Below are positions 21,817 through 31,855 of a stretch of DNA of 64,000 bases, piece by piece (positions within the stretch are counted from its first letter, which is position 1; every line of letters starts with the position of its first letter). Both the position numbers and the translations under genes were made by a program. Location of the stretch: positions 2,666,001 through 2,730,000 of the forward strand of contig BSBM01000050.1 in NCBI GenBank assembly GCA_027924585.1. The letters run 5' to 3'. Source of the DNA: Larix kaempferi (Eukaryota > Streptophyta > Pinopsida > Pinales > Pinaceae). The notes below the pieces were generated by a model, which was not told the DNA's origin, did no database searches, and saw only the letters and a program-made list of their open reading frames with translations.

Positions 21817-23616
21817 GGATCCATTATTTTATTGAAGTGTAGAAAGCTTGGTGAATCTTACTAATTCTTCAATTTGCAACCATAAAATGTTGGGCGGTGT
21901 TTTGTAAAAGGATTCAAATTTCTAAGGATTTTATATAGTTTATGGACAATTTTGGCGATTTTTTAAGTAAAATTTTTTATCTCGTGGAATTTGGGCGACT
22001 AATTGAGAAAAAAATCAAAATTGACGAATTTTATTTTGGAAAAAATGGTCAAAAATTAGCCCATGGGCTAAATTTCACCCCTAAAATTTTATCTATGCTT
22101 AAAGCGCGGAAACATTGACAAATTTTACTAATTCTTAAATTTCCATGGCGATATCTTTGTAAAAATACTTAAATTGATAAAGATTTTATATAGTTTTTGG
22201 ATAGATTTGGCAATGTTTAAAGTAAAATATTTTTACTATATGAAATTTGAGTGAATAATTTTAGAAAAAATGGAAATTGACGAATCTTTTTTTTTAAAAC
22301 ACAAACAAAATATTCCATCAACTAAATTTTACCCCAAACACATTTCTTGACAAAAACAATAAACCACATAGCGATTAATTTGATTAATCTTACTATTTGT
22401 AAAATTTTATTAAGAATATAAATGGAAAATCTTATTAAAGTCAATATATTGTGAAATTTTATTAAAAATATGAATGAAGAATTTTATTAAATTTAATATG
22501 TTATTAGTCCATGCGTGTGGCATTGGTAGGGACTCATAGTAATCGATTTGCATAGATTTACTGAACTTTTATAATAGTCTCGACCAAGTTAACCAATCAA
22601 TGAGACTTATTTCTCATTCATACGGAAATGTTCAAAGCTAAACATAGGAACATTAACTTTGAGGTGATATTGGCCATATTTGAGAGTTTTTCCATTACTT
22701 TTGATGGAATTTCTCAGCTCCAGCTTAAACTTAGGATATATGATGAATTTCAAAACCCTTCATAATAAATCCTCTCACATCGATATTAATTCTTCTTACA
22801 TATTTCATGGATGTCATCTTCCTACATTGATTCACCACCTCACTGCTTGCTTCCCCTGCTTTCCCACCCACATCAACTTGTATGCGACTTGTATATGTGC
22901 ACATAGTTATGTGCAGATGATGATCCTTTAAAATTTCCCATGAACATGTTACTTCATCGATATTGCGCCAACTATTTGGAGCTTCTCGATGCTTAGAGAT
23001 TACTAAACAAACTATCAAAGATACATGGATGGAACAATGTAGTGGTCATAAAAAATGATGATCCATGGTGCTACACATGCAAACAAGCTCATGATCCAAT
23101 AAAATGACCAAGAGAGTAGCTCAAATTGAGCTACAATGCAAGCACTTGGGCGCAAGACATTACTCAATACGTAGGTGGCAATTTGCATAATACAATCTTG
23201 GCTTTGAGAGTGCACCCTCAACATTTCCCTTCAATGCTTCTACTATGATGCAATAAAGAGAATATCACATGCGCTCTAAGAAGGGAGAATGAATAAAGTA
23301 CAAAACCTAATAGGATAACCCTTATCCCATGATTCTTAGGAGAGGCTAACCAAAACCAATGAAGGCCCCTGTAGAGAGCGAGAAAGCGTAACCACCATAG
23401 ATCCCAATAGCTCCCCATGAATTGGAAATCCTAGGACATATCCTTTACTATTTCACAACAATTGTCTCTTTGGAATTCTTCATGAACAAATTCATTTTGA
23501 CTCAGACGGTAAGTGATAACCCTTCCTTGTATCTAGCATAGTTTTTGGTGCTTTCATGCAGAAGAATATATAGAAAATTTTACAAATTTGTTGGAGTCAA
23601 CTACCTAATGGCCATG

Positions 23617-24111
23617 TGATCTGGATTTATGTGAGAACGAAATGAAAGAGAATATATAGAACCATATACACAAATATATTGCATGGAACACATTGATACA
23701 GTAAACTCAAATTCTATTAAAAGAAGGAAACAAAACAAACTGTAAAATAAAAAGTTAGAATGGTGGTAGCTATATCTCTGAGAAGAGATGTGGCAGCTAC
23801 GCTCATTTGCGACAAGCTGATTACAAAAGGAGGCTGAAGGGCCTTTATCATAAGCATGAGGTAGAAAACCCTAACATCCAAAAACCTAAACCTAGGAGAT
23901 GATCTTTAAAAATGTTTGCAGGTCCCTAGATGGTTAATTGAGGTGTCAACTTCTCGGGGGCATACTTTTTGCATATGATCTCTGTTTAGGGCGTTTGGTA
24001 TATCCTTGGAAAAGCTAAATGCACACATTTCACTCATCCAGTCCTTCTTTTGGATATGATTGGATTGTGGCATCACCAAAAAAACTTTGTTTAGGGCCTC
24101 AAAACGGCCTC
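23617..24111 (-). repeat. LTR3, truncated at its 5' side
   Basis: Homologous to LTR2 from TGATCTGGATTTATGTGAGA (plus strand) up to GGCCTCAGAA. About 180 bp of the upstream (minus 5') end and the polypurine tract of body 2 are missing compared with LTR2 and body 1. Its outer end …CA is followed by the target repeat ccatg. Confidence 0.8.
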
Positions 24112-24712
24112 AGAAGCAACTTGAATGTGCGGCCTTGCACCATAGAGGTACATGGATAGGCAAGGAAACAATACCTTTGTGCTCTTCTTGTTTTTGGTGA
24201 GTAGATGTAACTTGTGAGGAGGTTTTGAAGGCCTATGTGATTTGATGTTCACCTTCAAAAGCAATTGTGAAGAGGGAAAATTTCCCAGTGTGGGAGATTA
24301 TCTTCCTACACTTCTTGGTTGAGGTCAAAGAGATTGTAGTAGGTGCAACTGTCTCTAGTATCCAATAGAGTTGTCCTCCCAAAGCGACAATGACACTACA
24401 AGTTCGTGACTCATATATAGCACGAAACTTCCACATAAATGGCTTCCCTAAAATAACATCATAGACTTCAAGTGGGGCCACATCACATAATACCTCGTCT
24501 TTGTGATGTCATATGGTAGATGACACTAATGACTGAAATAAATACCTCATACTTGGATTATCCAACCGATCGTGTATGGCTACAGGCCGGTAGGTCCAAT
24601 CTCTTGATGTCGCTATCGACAAAAAAATGTAGGGGGGTTCCCTTCACTCACAAGTGTGAGTGGAAGAAGCGCTCTTTTTCCTCTTCAGGTTCTTTTGGAT
24701 GCCATTTTTAAC
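24112..24712 (-). pseudogene. Retropepsin-like protease of body 2
   Basis: The clearest part is 24481-24233: PLEVYDVILGKPFMWKFRAI, the second half of a retropepsin fold as found in plant gypsy polyproteins, followed by ISHTGKFSLFTIA. The N-terminal half, up to 24712, is frame-broken but aligns with body 1 at 27134-27481. No polymerase follows; the sequence runs into LTR3. Confidence 0.7.
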
Positions 24713-24790
24713 AACAAAATGTAGGGATATTCCCTTCACCCACATCTATGAGTGGAAGAAGTGCTCTTTTTCCTTTTGAACCTTCTATTT

Positions 24791-25976
24791 CCTTTGGATG
24801 AATCTGTGTGATAGTGACGGTGACACTAGGTTCTGCATCAATGATCTGCTTCCCCGTGTCTATTACTGTGACATTGGGTTATGAATCATAATCATAACCA
24901 AGATCTGATTCTGAACCTTTGATCTCGACCACCAATGACTGCTTTGAGTGACATTCATCAGTGTTGTGCCAGGGGTTTTTGTGGAACTCGCACTGCTTCC
25001 CTGTTTCCTTCTTTGTCTTTTTGTTACATTTATTTTCTTATGGTTGGGACTGGTTTTCCTGGTGTTGGTTTTCCTTACCTTGTCCATTGTTCTATGATCT
25101 AGGGTTTCCCTTGCCTTGCTTATGCAATGGATTCGCATGTCCAAATTCTGGCTTGTTCTTTTACTGAAACGTATGCTCATTTTGAAAGCATATCAATAAG
25201 CGCCTCCCAATGAAGAGATGTCCATGAATTCCATAATTGTTTAGATGTACTGATGTAGGCCAGTATGATATTTCAGAACCAAGTGCCACTCACAGTCTCT
25301 TATACCTAGATTTGTGTGCAAGGTATGAAAAGTTTTGGTGTACTCCAACACCATTTGGTCCCTCTCTTTATGCAGTGTGGTCCATCCGGTGTAATGGTTG
25401 TCATAGTTTCCCATAGGGTAATATTGTTCTTTAACGACATCTATAAAAGAGGCCCAAGTGGGATTGGCCTCAAACATTTCATACTACTCTATTAAGGTTT
25501 TCTCACAATAAGTTTCCCACCAATTTTTGACATGGGGTACATGCTTAAGGAGGGAAAAGGTGATATTTCCCTGTTGAAAAATTGTAGACAGAGAAATACC
25601 CTTTTAGCAGACTCAACCATTTATATAGTGCATCGAAATCGATTTGGCCTTCAAATAAAGGAATATCAAAATTAAATTGTACCTTGAATGGTGTGTCTCC
25701 TTCGAAGTGACTACTTGATGATCCCTCTATTTCTACTGCATCTGTCGAAGGATCTGGGTGAAATGTTATATCATCTCGTTCCTCTGTCGCACAAGGGATT
25801 CCTTGAGCAACAAATTGAGGATTTCCTCCTCCATCATCTCTATTTCATTCTCCCACCATGTGGGGATACTTGGGACGACAAGAATGGTTTTCCCCAAGAT
25901 TGACTAGTTCAAGACCCAACTCTTTATACCTGGATATCGTGGGGGACATGCACTGAGAGACAACAGAGAGTAGATT
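24791..25976 (-). pseudogene. Retrotransposon gag of body 2
   Basis: From the primer site leftwards: a leader, a degraded gag start (FDIPLFEGQIDFDALYKWL and LLKGYFSVYNFS readable), the core at 25477-25241 (PTWASFIDVVKEQYYPMGNY, TLHKERDQMVLEYTKTFHTL, DCEWHLVLKYHTGLH), and a knuckle of the C-x-FH-K type (QCEFHKNPWHNTDEC, minus strand near 24970). Several frames are used, so the gene is dead. Capsid role by family. Confidence 0.8.
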
Positions 25977-25988
25977 GTTCTGATACCA
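25977..25988 (-). promoter_or_regulatory. Primer-binding site of body 2 (tRNA-iMet type)
   Basis: Minus strand TGGTATCAGAAC, one base from the usual TGGTATCAGAGC, one base inside the LTR2 end. Confidence 0.85.
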
Positions 25989-25989
25989 A

Positions 25990-26644
25990 TGATTTGGATT
26001 TATGTGAGAATGGAATAAAATAGCATATATAGAACCATATACATAAGTTATATTGCAAGGAACACAATGATACAATAAACTAAGATTCTCTTAAATGAAT
26101 GAAATAGAATAGATTATAAAATAAAAGCAGTTAGAATGGTGTTAGCTATGTCTCTAAGAAGAGATGTGGAGGTTATGTTCATTCATGACAAGTTGATTAT
26201 AAAAGGAGTCTGAAGGGTCTTTTTATCATAAGCATGAGGGAGAAAACCCTAACATCCAAAAACATAACCCTAGGAGATGATTCGTAAAAAGGTTTACGAG
26301 TCATGTGGTGGTTAGTTGAGGTGTCAACTTCTAGAGGGAATAACTTTTGCATACGATCTCCATTTAGGGTGTTTGGTGGGTCATTGGAATAGTCTAGTTG
26401 AGAAATACAATTGGAATGTGGCGTTAAAAAATTCCATTTAGGGCCTCAATATGGCCCCAAAAGTTTTGGACACAAAAATTCGTAAAAGTTTCCAAACTAG
26501 AAAAACTATCTTGAGCTCATGGAATAGGTGGGTGGCCATCGATATCTATCTTGAGTATTCCTATGTCTCGAAAAACTATCAAACTAGAAAATTTGTTTTG
26601 AGCTAGTGGAATAGGTGTGTGGCCACTGATATCCATCTGGATCA
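25990..26644 (-). repeat. LTR2, shared by the two bodies
   Basis: 655 bp, on the minus strand starting TGATCCAGATGG and ending …CCAAATCA. It is homologous to LTR1 and LTR3, with clear divergence by eye, so the array is old. Polypurine tract on one side, primer site on the other. Confidence 0.85.
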
Positions 26645-26660
26645 ATCCACCCCCCTTAAG
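26645..26660 (-). promoter_or_regulatory. Polypurine tract of body 1
   Basis: Minus strand CTTAAGGGGGGTGGAT directly before the LTR2 start, the expected plus-strand priming site. Confidence 0.75.
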
Positions 26661-27558
26661 AATTAATGGTATACATTGCGTTAAGCCCCTCATCATATGA
26701 TGAACTATGTCTTGATTTGAGCTCCTAGTGAAGCATTTGCTGAGGTGACGAATTTTCCTTTCTTTGACATCCTAATAGAGTTGCGATTGTTTTTTATGGA
26801 AGTACTAGATTTGTTCAAAATTTTTGGTTTCCTTATTATCCCTGGTTTGAACTGGTGTGGATGATTCCTATATGGAGGAGCACCTTGAATGTATGGCATT
26901 GCACCATAGAGGTAAACAGATATGAAAGACATCAATGCCTTTGCTTTCTTCTTGTTTCTGCTAAGAAGAGGGACCTTGTGTAGAGGTTGTGGAGGTATCC
27001 GTGATTTGATGTCACCTTTAGAGGCAATTGTGAAGAGGTAAAATTTCCCAGTGTGGGATATTATCTTACTACACTGCTTGGTTGAGGTCAAAGAGACTAT
27101 TCTAGGTGCAATTGTCTCTGGTATCCAATAGAGCTATCCTCTCAAAGTGACAATAAAACTACGAGGTTGTGACTCATATACAGCATGATGCTTCCACATA
27201 TATGGAATCCATAAAAGAACATCACAGACTTTAAGTGGAGCCACATCACACCATACCTCATCTTTGAAAGGCTTGATTTTGTATGGTAGACAACATTGAC
27301 GGCTGACACAGATACCTTGTCTTGGCTTAGCCAACCAATGGTGTATGGTTTTGGGTTTGGTGTTGTTGGTAGCTCCAATATTTTGATGACTTCTACTAAG
27401 ATTAGGTTCTTTTGGATGTCGTTGTCGACAACAAAATGCAAGGGGGTTCCCTTCACCCATATATGTGAGTGGAAGAAGCACTCTTATGCCTTTGACCCTT
27501 CTATTTCCTCTGACCGAATATGTGTGATAGAAAAAGTGACACTGGGTTCTGCATCAAT
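26661..27558 (-). pseudogene. Retropepsin-like protease of body 1
   Basis: Two overlapping frames (27481-27134 and 27456-27142) together give the domain: THLHFVVDN-like start with DND in place of the catalytic Asp-Ser/Asn-Gly, KNLILVEVIKILELPTTPNP, YTIGWL, then FKDEVWCDVAPLKVCDVLL. A frameshift lies in the middle. After the protease (ISHTGKFYLFTIASKG) come 350 bp of decayed sequence to the polypurine tract, with no RT. Confidence 0.75.
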
Positions 27559-29629
27559 TATATAATCCGGGGTGACCTTGATATCAAACAGATATGATTC
27601 TAGGCTCACTTAACAAAGTGATTAGTTATAGGGTCGTTTTAATTGACCTGATTACATTTAAAGCTTGAACCCAATTTGAATATTGAACATTATGAATGTG
27701 ATTTTGGTCTCATATATCATAACTTAATGCATTTAATGAACATAATTACATAAATAAAATGCATAAGAAAACATGAGACGAGATATAAACACATAAGGTG
27801 AGATATCACCGAGTTGTGAATGGAGTTCACCCAGTGTAGGCTATGTCTCCAAGCTCCGCTCAACTGCGTACCCACTTCATTCTCTTCTTCAGATACTCTC
27901 CTTTACAAAGGGATGAATTCCCAAATCATCTAGTGGCAGTAGAATTCCTACAATAGGTGGTAGTATCAAAGAGATGTTCTCATACAATGTAGATAGATGA
28001 TTCCCACATGCATGTGGCTATGTCTCTCCTACAAAGAGGCGATCTCCTCTGACAAAGGATGATCTCTCACAAGCATGTGGTTATAATCCCATTACAACAT
28101 GGAGAATATTCATCTTCAAGTCACAATGCAACAATAGAAAGTTCACTTCATGGAAGACTTCATGTTCTTAAAATCCACCTCAACATGTTTGCACCTGTAC
28201 AAGCCAACATATCGAATGCAAGCATTTAGTGGCATACTCAATGGTCTTCAATACCACCATAAAATGTACAAATGGCCACTTCTCTTGCTTACAAACATTA
28301 TCATGGGATTTCAATAGTTACATGAAAAACTATAATCACAAACAACCCATAAAAAGTGCACCAAACTAAAGGCATAATTCAAACTTAGATTTGTTACCCA
28401 AAGTTTGATGCCCACTCCATATTGTGCTAAGCCTATACCATGCCTCAACCCTTGGATCCTATGGCCTCCTCGAGGCTTGTGTTCCACACTGACTTGTCAA
28501 AATGACTTCGTCGAATGGCCTCCCCCGTAGCTTGATGGTAAAGGTGTTTAAATAGTGGAAGGGGTGGGGGTTGTAAGTATGTCCCATGGAAACCAAATCC
28601 AACTATGGACCAAAAACCATTTCCAACCATATGGTAAACATAGTGCATGGTTATAACAACAAAATGAATATAATTTGGGTCTTAACCAAGCCCGAAACCT
28701 TTGACACATTGGTTGGTTGTTTGTATTTGTATTGGGTGGTCAACGGGTTGAAACCGTCGCACCTATGTTGTCTTAAATAATCCCGCGCCCTTTGACGGTT
28801 GCAATAGTTCGGTGCGTGAAATTAGTTGTTTACCAAAGTTTGGGTTGGTGGTTCAAACCATTGGCCTGCCCCCTTTTCAAAACTATAAGCCCTGAAACTT
28901 TAAATACTATATTAATCATATGGTTAATAAGGACTACATATAGACGGATTGGTGAGGGTGCTTTCTTGGTGTTGGGAGGTTGTGGGTTCAACCCTTGTCA
29001 CCATCGCCATAACTTTTGATGAACATAACCCAAAATAGACCAAACCGAACTGCCACGTGTTGCAATATGACTAGGCCATGTCATTGCTTACTGGGACTTT
29101 GTACCGCCACATGTCAACCCTTGTCACCATCACCATAACTTTTGATGAACATAACCCAAAATAGACCAAACCGAACTGCCACGTGTTGCGATATCACTGG
29201 ACCATGTCATTGCTTACTCGGACTTTGTACCACCACATGTCAACCCTTGTCACCATCACCATAACTTTTGATGAACATAACCCAAAATAGACCAAACCGA
29301 ACTGCCACATGTTGCGATATCACTGGACCATGTCATTGCTTACTCGGACTTTGTACCGCCACATGTCAAGTGACAATTGTTCCATCTCAATGCCATGTCA
29401 GGACCACATAAGCCACGTGGCCCCGTTCCAGTGGTAGCATGTGGCACCCTTTTTGCATTTTTCCATTGTTTGTTGAAACTTCAGATTTTAATATCTTGGT
29501 CGTTCGGAGTCCATTTGGGGAAAAACAAACGTCGTCAGAAATATATTTCCAATCCCTTCCCGATGTTCCACGTTCATCGGCATCTGAGACAATACAAAAA
29601 TTTCGGTTATAGAGATCCACCTAGATCAA
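27559..29629. mobile_element. 2.07-kb noncoding insertion in body 1
   Basis: Body 2 reads straight through this point (CTGCATCAATGATCTGC), whereas in body 1 the homology breaks at 27558 and resumes at 29630. The 5-bp sequence tcaat is present on both sides (27554-27558 and 29630-29634) and is a possible target duplication. The insert has no TG...CA ends, no coding and no obvious terminal inverted repeat; class unknown. It includes three tandem 126-bp units and several weak tRNA B-box-like sequences (for example GGGTTCAACCC near 28987). Confidence 0.65.
28992..29369. repeat. 126-bp tandem repeat, three units
   Basis: Units begin at 28992, 29118 and 29244 with CCCTTGTCACCATC, exactly 126 bp apart, and are nearly identical; homology ends at about 29370. 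Each unit contains CCACGTGTTGCRATAT, including a CACGTG E-box in the first two. Confidence 0.9.
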
Positions 29630-30765
29630 TCAATGATTCAATTCCCCATGTCTATGACAGTGACAATGGGTTCTGAATTTGAATCACAATTGTGATCTGA
29701 TTACGAATATTTTATCTTGGATACCAATGATAGCTTTGAGTGACATTATTCAATGTTTTGTCATGGGATTTTGTGGAACTCGCACCGCTTCCGAGTGTCC
29801 TTCTTTGTCTTTTTGTTACCCTTCTTTGCTTATGGTTAGGACTGGTTGTCCTGGGGTTGGTTGTCCTTACCATGTCATTTGTTCTACTATCCGAGGTTTC
29901 CCTTTACTTGCTTCTGCGGTAGATTCATAGGTCCAAATTCTCGCTTGTTCTTTTGATGGAACTTCTACTCAATTTTGATAGCATACCGATAAGTGATTCC
30001 CAGTGAAGAAATGTCTAGGAATTCCATCTCTATTCAAATGTATCGATGTAGGCCACTACAATATTTTAGAACCGGGTGCGCTTGGAGTCTCTGATACCCA
30101 ACTTTGTGCGCAAGGTATGAAAACTGTTGGTGTACTCCAGCACCGTTTGGTTCCTCTCTTGACATAGTGTGGTCCATCTAGTGTACTAGTCTCCATAGTT
30201 TCCCACGGGGTAATATTGTTTTTTAATGGAATCTATAAAAGAGGCCCAAGAGGGACTGGACTCAAACATTTCAGACTCCTCTGTTAAGGTTTGCACACAA
30301 TAATTTTCTCACCAATTTTTTACATGGGAGACAGGCTTAGGGAGCGCAAAGGTGATCTTTTACCAATCGAAAAAATTGTGGACAAATACCCTTCTAGCAT
30401 ACTTAACCATTTATCTAGGGCATCAACATTGATCTGGCATTCAAATAAAGGAATATCAAAATTAACGTGTACCTTGAAGGGTGTGTCTCCTCCAAAGTGG
30501 CTGCTTGATTATCCTTCCCTTGTTGTTGGCATTTGTCGAAGGATCTGGGAGAAATTTTATATCATCTCATTGTTTTGTTGTGCTAGGGCTTCCTCGAGCA
30601 ACAACTTGATAGGATCTCATGATCCATCATCTCTCTTTCCTTCTCCTTCCATGTGAGGTTTCTTGGGCCGATGAGAGTGGCCCCAAGCTCAACTGTTTCA
30701 AGACCCAACTCTCAATACCCATATCTTGTTGGGGACATGCACTGAGAGACAATAGAGAAGAGATT
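29630..30765 (-). pseudogene. Retrotransposon gag of body 1
   Basis: DNA-level homology to body 2 gag (24.85-25.98 kb) over its full length, for example the knuckle segment near 29.76 kb and the stretch around 30.10-30.30 kb. Frames are more damaged than in body 2. It begins right after the primer-binding site of LTR1. Confidence 0.75.
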
Positions 30766-30777
30766 GCTCTGATACCA
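30766..30777 (-). promoter_or_regulatory. Primer-binding site of body 1 (tRNA-iMet type)
   Basis: Minus strand TGGTATCAGAGC, a perfect match to the usual initiator-Met primer site, directly inside LTR1. Confidence 0.9.
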
Positions 30778-30778
30778 C

Positions 30779-31290
30779 TAATTCATATTTATGTGAAAAC
30801 GAAATGAAAGAGCATATATAGAACCATATAAACATTTATATTGCAAGGAACATAGTGATACAATAAACACGGATTCTATTAAATGAATGAAACATAACAG
30901 ACTGTAAAATAAAAGCAACTACAATGGTGGTAGTTATATCTCTAAGAAGAGATGTGGCAGCATATGATCTATGTTTAGGGTGTTTGGTTGCTTGTTGGAA
31001 AGGTATAGTCGAGAAGTACACATTTCACCCATTCAATCTTGCTTTAATTCTAATTAAACTACAACATCACCAAAAAAAATCGTTTAGGGCCTCAAAATGG
31101 CCTCAGAATTTTTGGACACAAAAATCTGTAAAAACTGCCAAATTGGAAAAAATGTCTTGAGCTCATAGAATAGGTGCATGGCCATCGATATCTATCTTGA
31201 GTAGTCTCATTACCTGAAAAAATTTCAAACTGGAAAAGTTGTTTTGAGCTAGTTGAATAGGTGGGTGGCCACCGATATCCATCTAGATCA
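30779..31290 (-). repeat. LTR1, with an internal deletion
   Basis: 512 bp, homologous to LTR2 but missing about 145 bp in the middle (junction near 30960, GTGGCAG|CATATGATC). On the minus strand it begins TGATCTAGATGG at 31290. The flank is ccatg, matching the flank of LTR3. Confidence 0.85.
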
Positions 31291-31588
31291 CCATGCCATT
31301 TGGGTTCTCTATTGGAAATCCACCAAACTCTAGTGATTGTACTAAATTCTTCACTTTGCTAGACTTCTATTTTGAGACTTCCAAAATGAAAGAATTTATG
31401 TTGACCTTAACTCAACGGTATCCAATATGATGGGATGCTTCTTGAGCTGAGATTAGATTGGGCACATAAAATACTTGGACATGATAATCTATATATGAAT
31501 ACTTAATGAGATTTCTCGTAGACGCAATTTTTTTGTTGCTTCTCTGAAATTCTAGTTCATAGAGAGTCACTGGAGAGAATAATACTCA

Positions 31589-31855
31589 CTACCTTACTCT
31601 TTCTTTGGAAATAAGGAAAGCGACTGTTGGTCGAACCTCAACAACTTGGTATTTTTCAATTTCTTCCATTAAAGAAACATTTGGTTCATTTGGAGCCCTT
31701 CGTGTGAGAAGAACCCCTTCTTCCCATTTCACACTCGTACGAAAGAAATGAAGAAGCCCTTGATCATTCGTGCTAAAAGAATCCATACAAAATATCAACT
31801 TCGTAACCCACATTTCAGTCTGTCGGCCAATGAATAGCATAAATAATTCCCTCAA
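31589..31855 (-). pseudogene. Unrecognised coding remnant
   Basis: An 88-codon frame with protein-like composition (WVTKLIFCMDSF, RTSVKWEEGVLLTRR, VSLMEEIEKYQVVEVR). Further minus-strand frames up to about 32.25 kb also look protein-like (NFDKLKWKNCINKYEQIGYF) but are broken. I do not recognise the family. An organelle-derived insert is one possibility; no function is proposed. Confidence 0.25.

Larger units (their letters stand above)
19636..23611. other. Long stretch without a recognisable gene
   Basis: AT-rich sequence with scattered short open frames that show no domain (for example 21168-21395, 22680-22931, 23015-23224). It contains an AAT microsatellite, a 35-bp tandem repeat and short CCCTAA-type pairs at about 20.27 and 20.31 kb. 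The sequence right of the inverted repeat is not a continuation of the gypsy element cut at 18148. Confidence 0.6.
23617..31290 (-). mobile_element. Tandem LTR element: three LTRs and two gag-protease bodies
   Basis: On the minus strand the order from high to low coordinates is LTR1 (31290-30779), body 1 (30778-26645, split by an insertion), LTR2 (26644-25990), body 2 (25989-24112), LTR3 (24111-23617). Both LTR1 and LTR2 are followed by a tRNA-iMet primer-binding site, and LTR2 is preceded by a polypurine tract, so LTR2 serves as 3' LTR of one body and 5' LTR of the other. The whole array is flanked by the direct repeat ccatg (23612-23616 and 31291-31295). Bodies encode only gag and protease; no RT, RNase H or integrase is present, as in non-autonomous elements that keep gag. 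Confidence 0.82.

Noticed and set aside
28680-29000. Three tRNA-like or SINE-like heads (GGTTGAAACC, GGTTCAAACC, GGTTCAACCC)
   Set aside because: B-box-like cores are present but A boxes, tails and target duplications are not convincing.
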